Below are positions 63,701-63,708 of a DNA stretch of 63,708 nucleotides, piece by piece. Position numbers and translations under genes: made by a program. Within the stretch, counting starts at the first letter, position 1. Each line of letters starts with the position of its first letter. The notes under the pieces were generated by a model, which saw only the letters and a program-made list of their open reading frames with translations, did not search any database and was not told the DNA's origin. Origin of the DNA: Victivallis lenta (GTDB lineage Bacteria; Verrucomicrobiota; Lentisphaeria; Victivallales; Victivallaceae); the NCBI RefSeq assembly GCF_009695545.1, contig NZ_VUNS01000028.1, forward strand, positions 1 to 63,708. The letters run 5' to 3'.

Positions 63701-63708
63701 ATGGCAAC
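63701..63708 (+). CDS. Start of a gene cut by the window end
   Basis: AGGAGA at 63691 stands 5 nt before ATG 63701 (codons Met-Ala-). Only three codons are visible, so no function can be given. By position it is divergent from the truncated glycosidase paralogue, as regulators are in the other sugar loci. Confidence 0.45.

Noticed and set aside
1-63708. tRNA, rRNA or CRISPR features
   Set aside because: By eye I saw no cloverleaf-like tRNA, no rRNA block and no regularly spaced repeat array; a program such as tRNAscan-SE or a CRISPR finder would be needed to exclude them fully.

Overview
The window looks like chromosomal DNA of a free-living or gut bacterium of the Lentisphaerota (Victivallis-like), or a close relative in the PVC group. 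The reasons are the GC-rich coding style, four type II pseudopilin-like proteins with the FTLIELL(V/I)[14 protein letters not shown] start that is hugely expanded in that phylum, many secreted glycosidases with their own AraC or GntR regulators, and an LPS-type heptosyltransferase that implies an outer membrane. The taxonomic call is inference from gene style, not from a marker tree.

Layout. 1-1915 is an AT-rich, gene-poor patch with one plausible membrane protein, decayed frames and a 16-bp direct repeat; it abuts a 5'-truncated mannose-6-phosphate-isomerase-like cupin (1980-2210). 2218-5754 is housekeeping: a small zinc ribbon protein, argH, rpsB, tsf, closed by a strong terminator. 5864-15787 is a sugar locus: an AraC regulator divergent from a five-gene operon (GHL6/GH42M-type hydrolase, PMI-like cupin, pseudopilin, very large GH2 protein, LamG-like protein). 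15816-20954 holds a GH10 enzyme without signal peptide, recQ and a zinc-ribbon membrane protein. 21533-25548 is a second sugar locus (GntR-LacI regulator with a near-perfect palindrome in its own promoter, pseudopilin, clan-A glycosidase). It is followed by a tandem GNAT protein. 26638-32252 is a third (ADP-ribosylglycohydrolase, clan-A glycosidase and pseudopilin on the minus strand, divergent AraC, then an O-acetyltransferase).

32358-38179 carries an orphan 2Fe-2S/ASKHA activator, mutM, a class I aminotransferase, a lipoprotein, lexA and a flavodoxin. 38397-49682 has a secreted beta-helix protein, two envelope-related genes, mreB, a DUF2156 protein, a DUF2079 membrane protein with partner, a GNAT protein and a tiny Cys-rich lipoprotein. 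49847-52147 is a shortened alaS with a STAS protein. 52242-57261 is a tight three-gene operon, TerB-N/TerB-C protein, BrxD-like P-loop ATPase and Lhr-like helicase, the best candidate in the window for a poorly described defence or stress system. 57473-63708 has a cupin and a fourth pseudopilin-glycosidase pair, followed by an N-terminally truncated paralogue of that glycosidase and the first codons of a plus-strand gene.

The main pattern is that all four pseudopilin genes sit directly upstream of, and on the same strand as, a large secreted glycosidase, with 7, 33, 19 and 40 nt between stop and start. This suggests that each enzyme is co-expressed with a dedicated pseudopilin, perhaps for secretion or surface display. 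No tRNA, rRNA, CRISPR array or transposase gene was seen.
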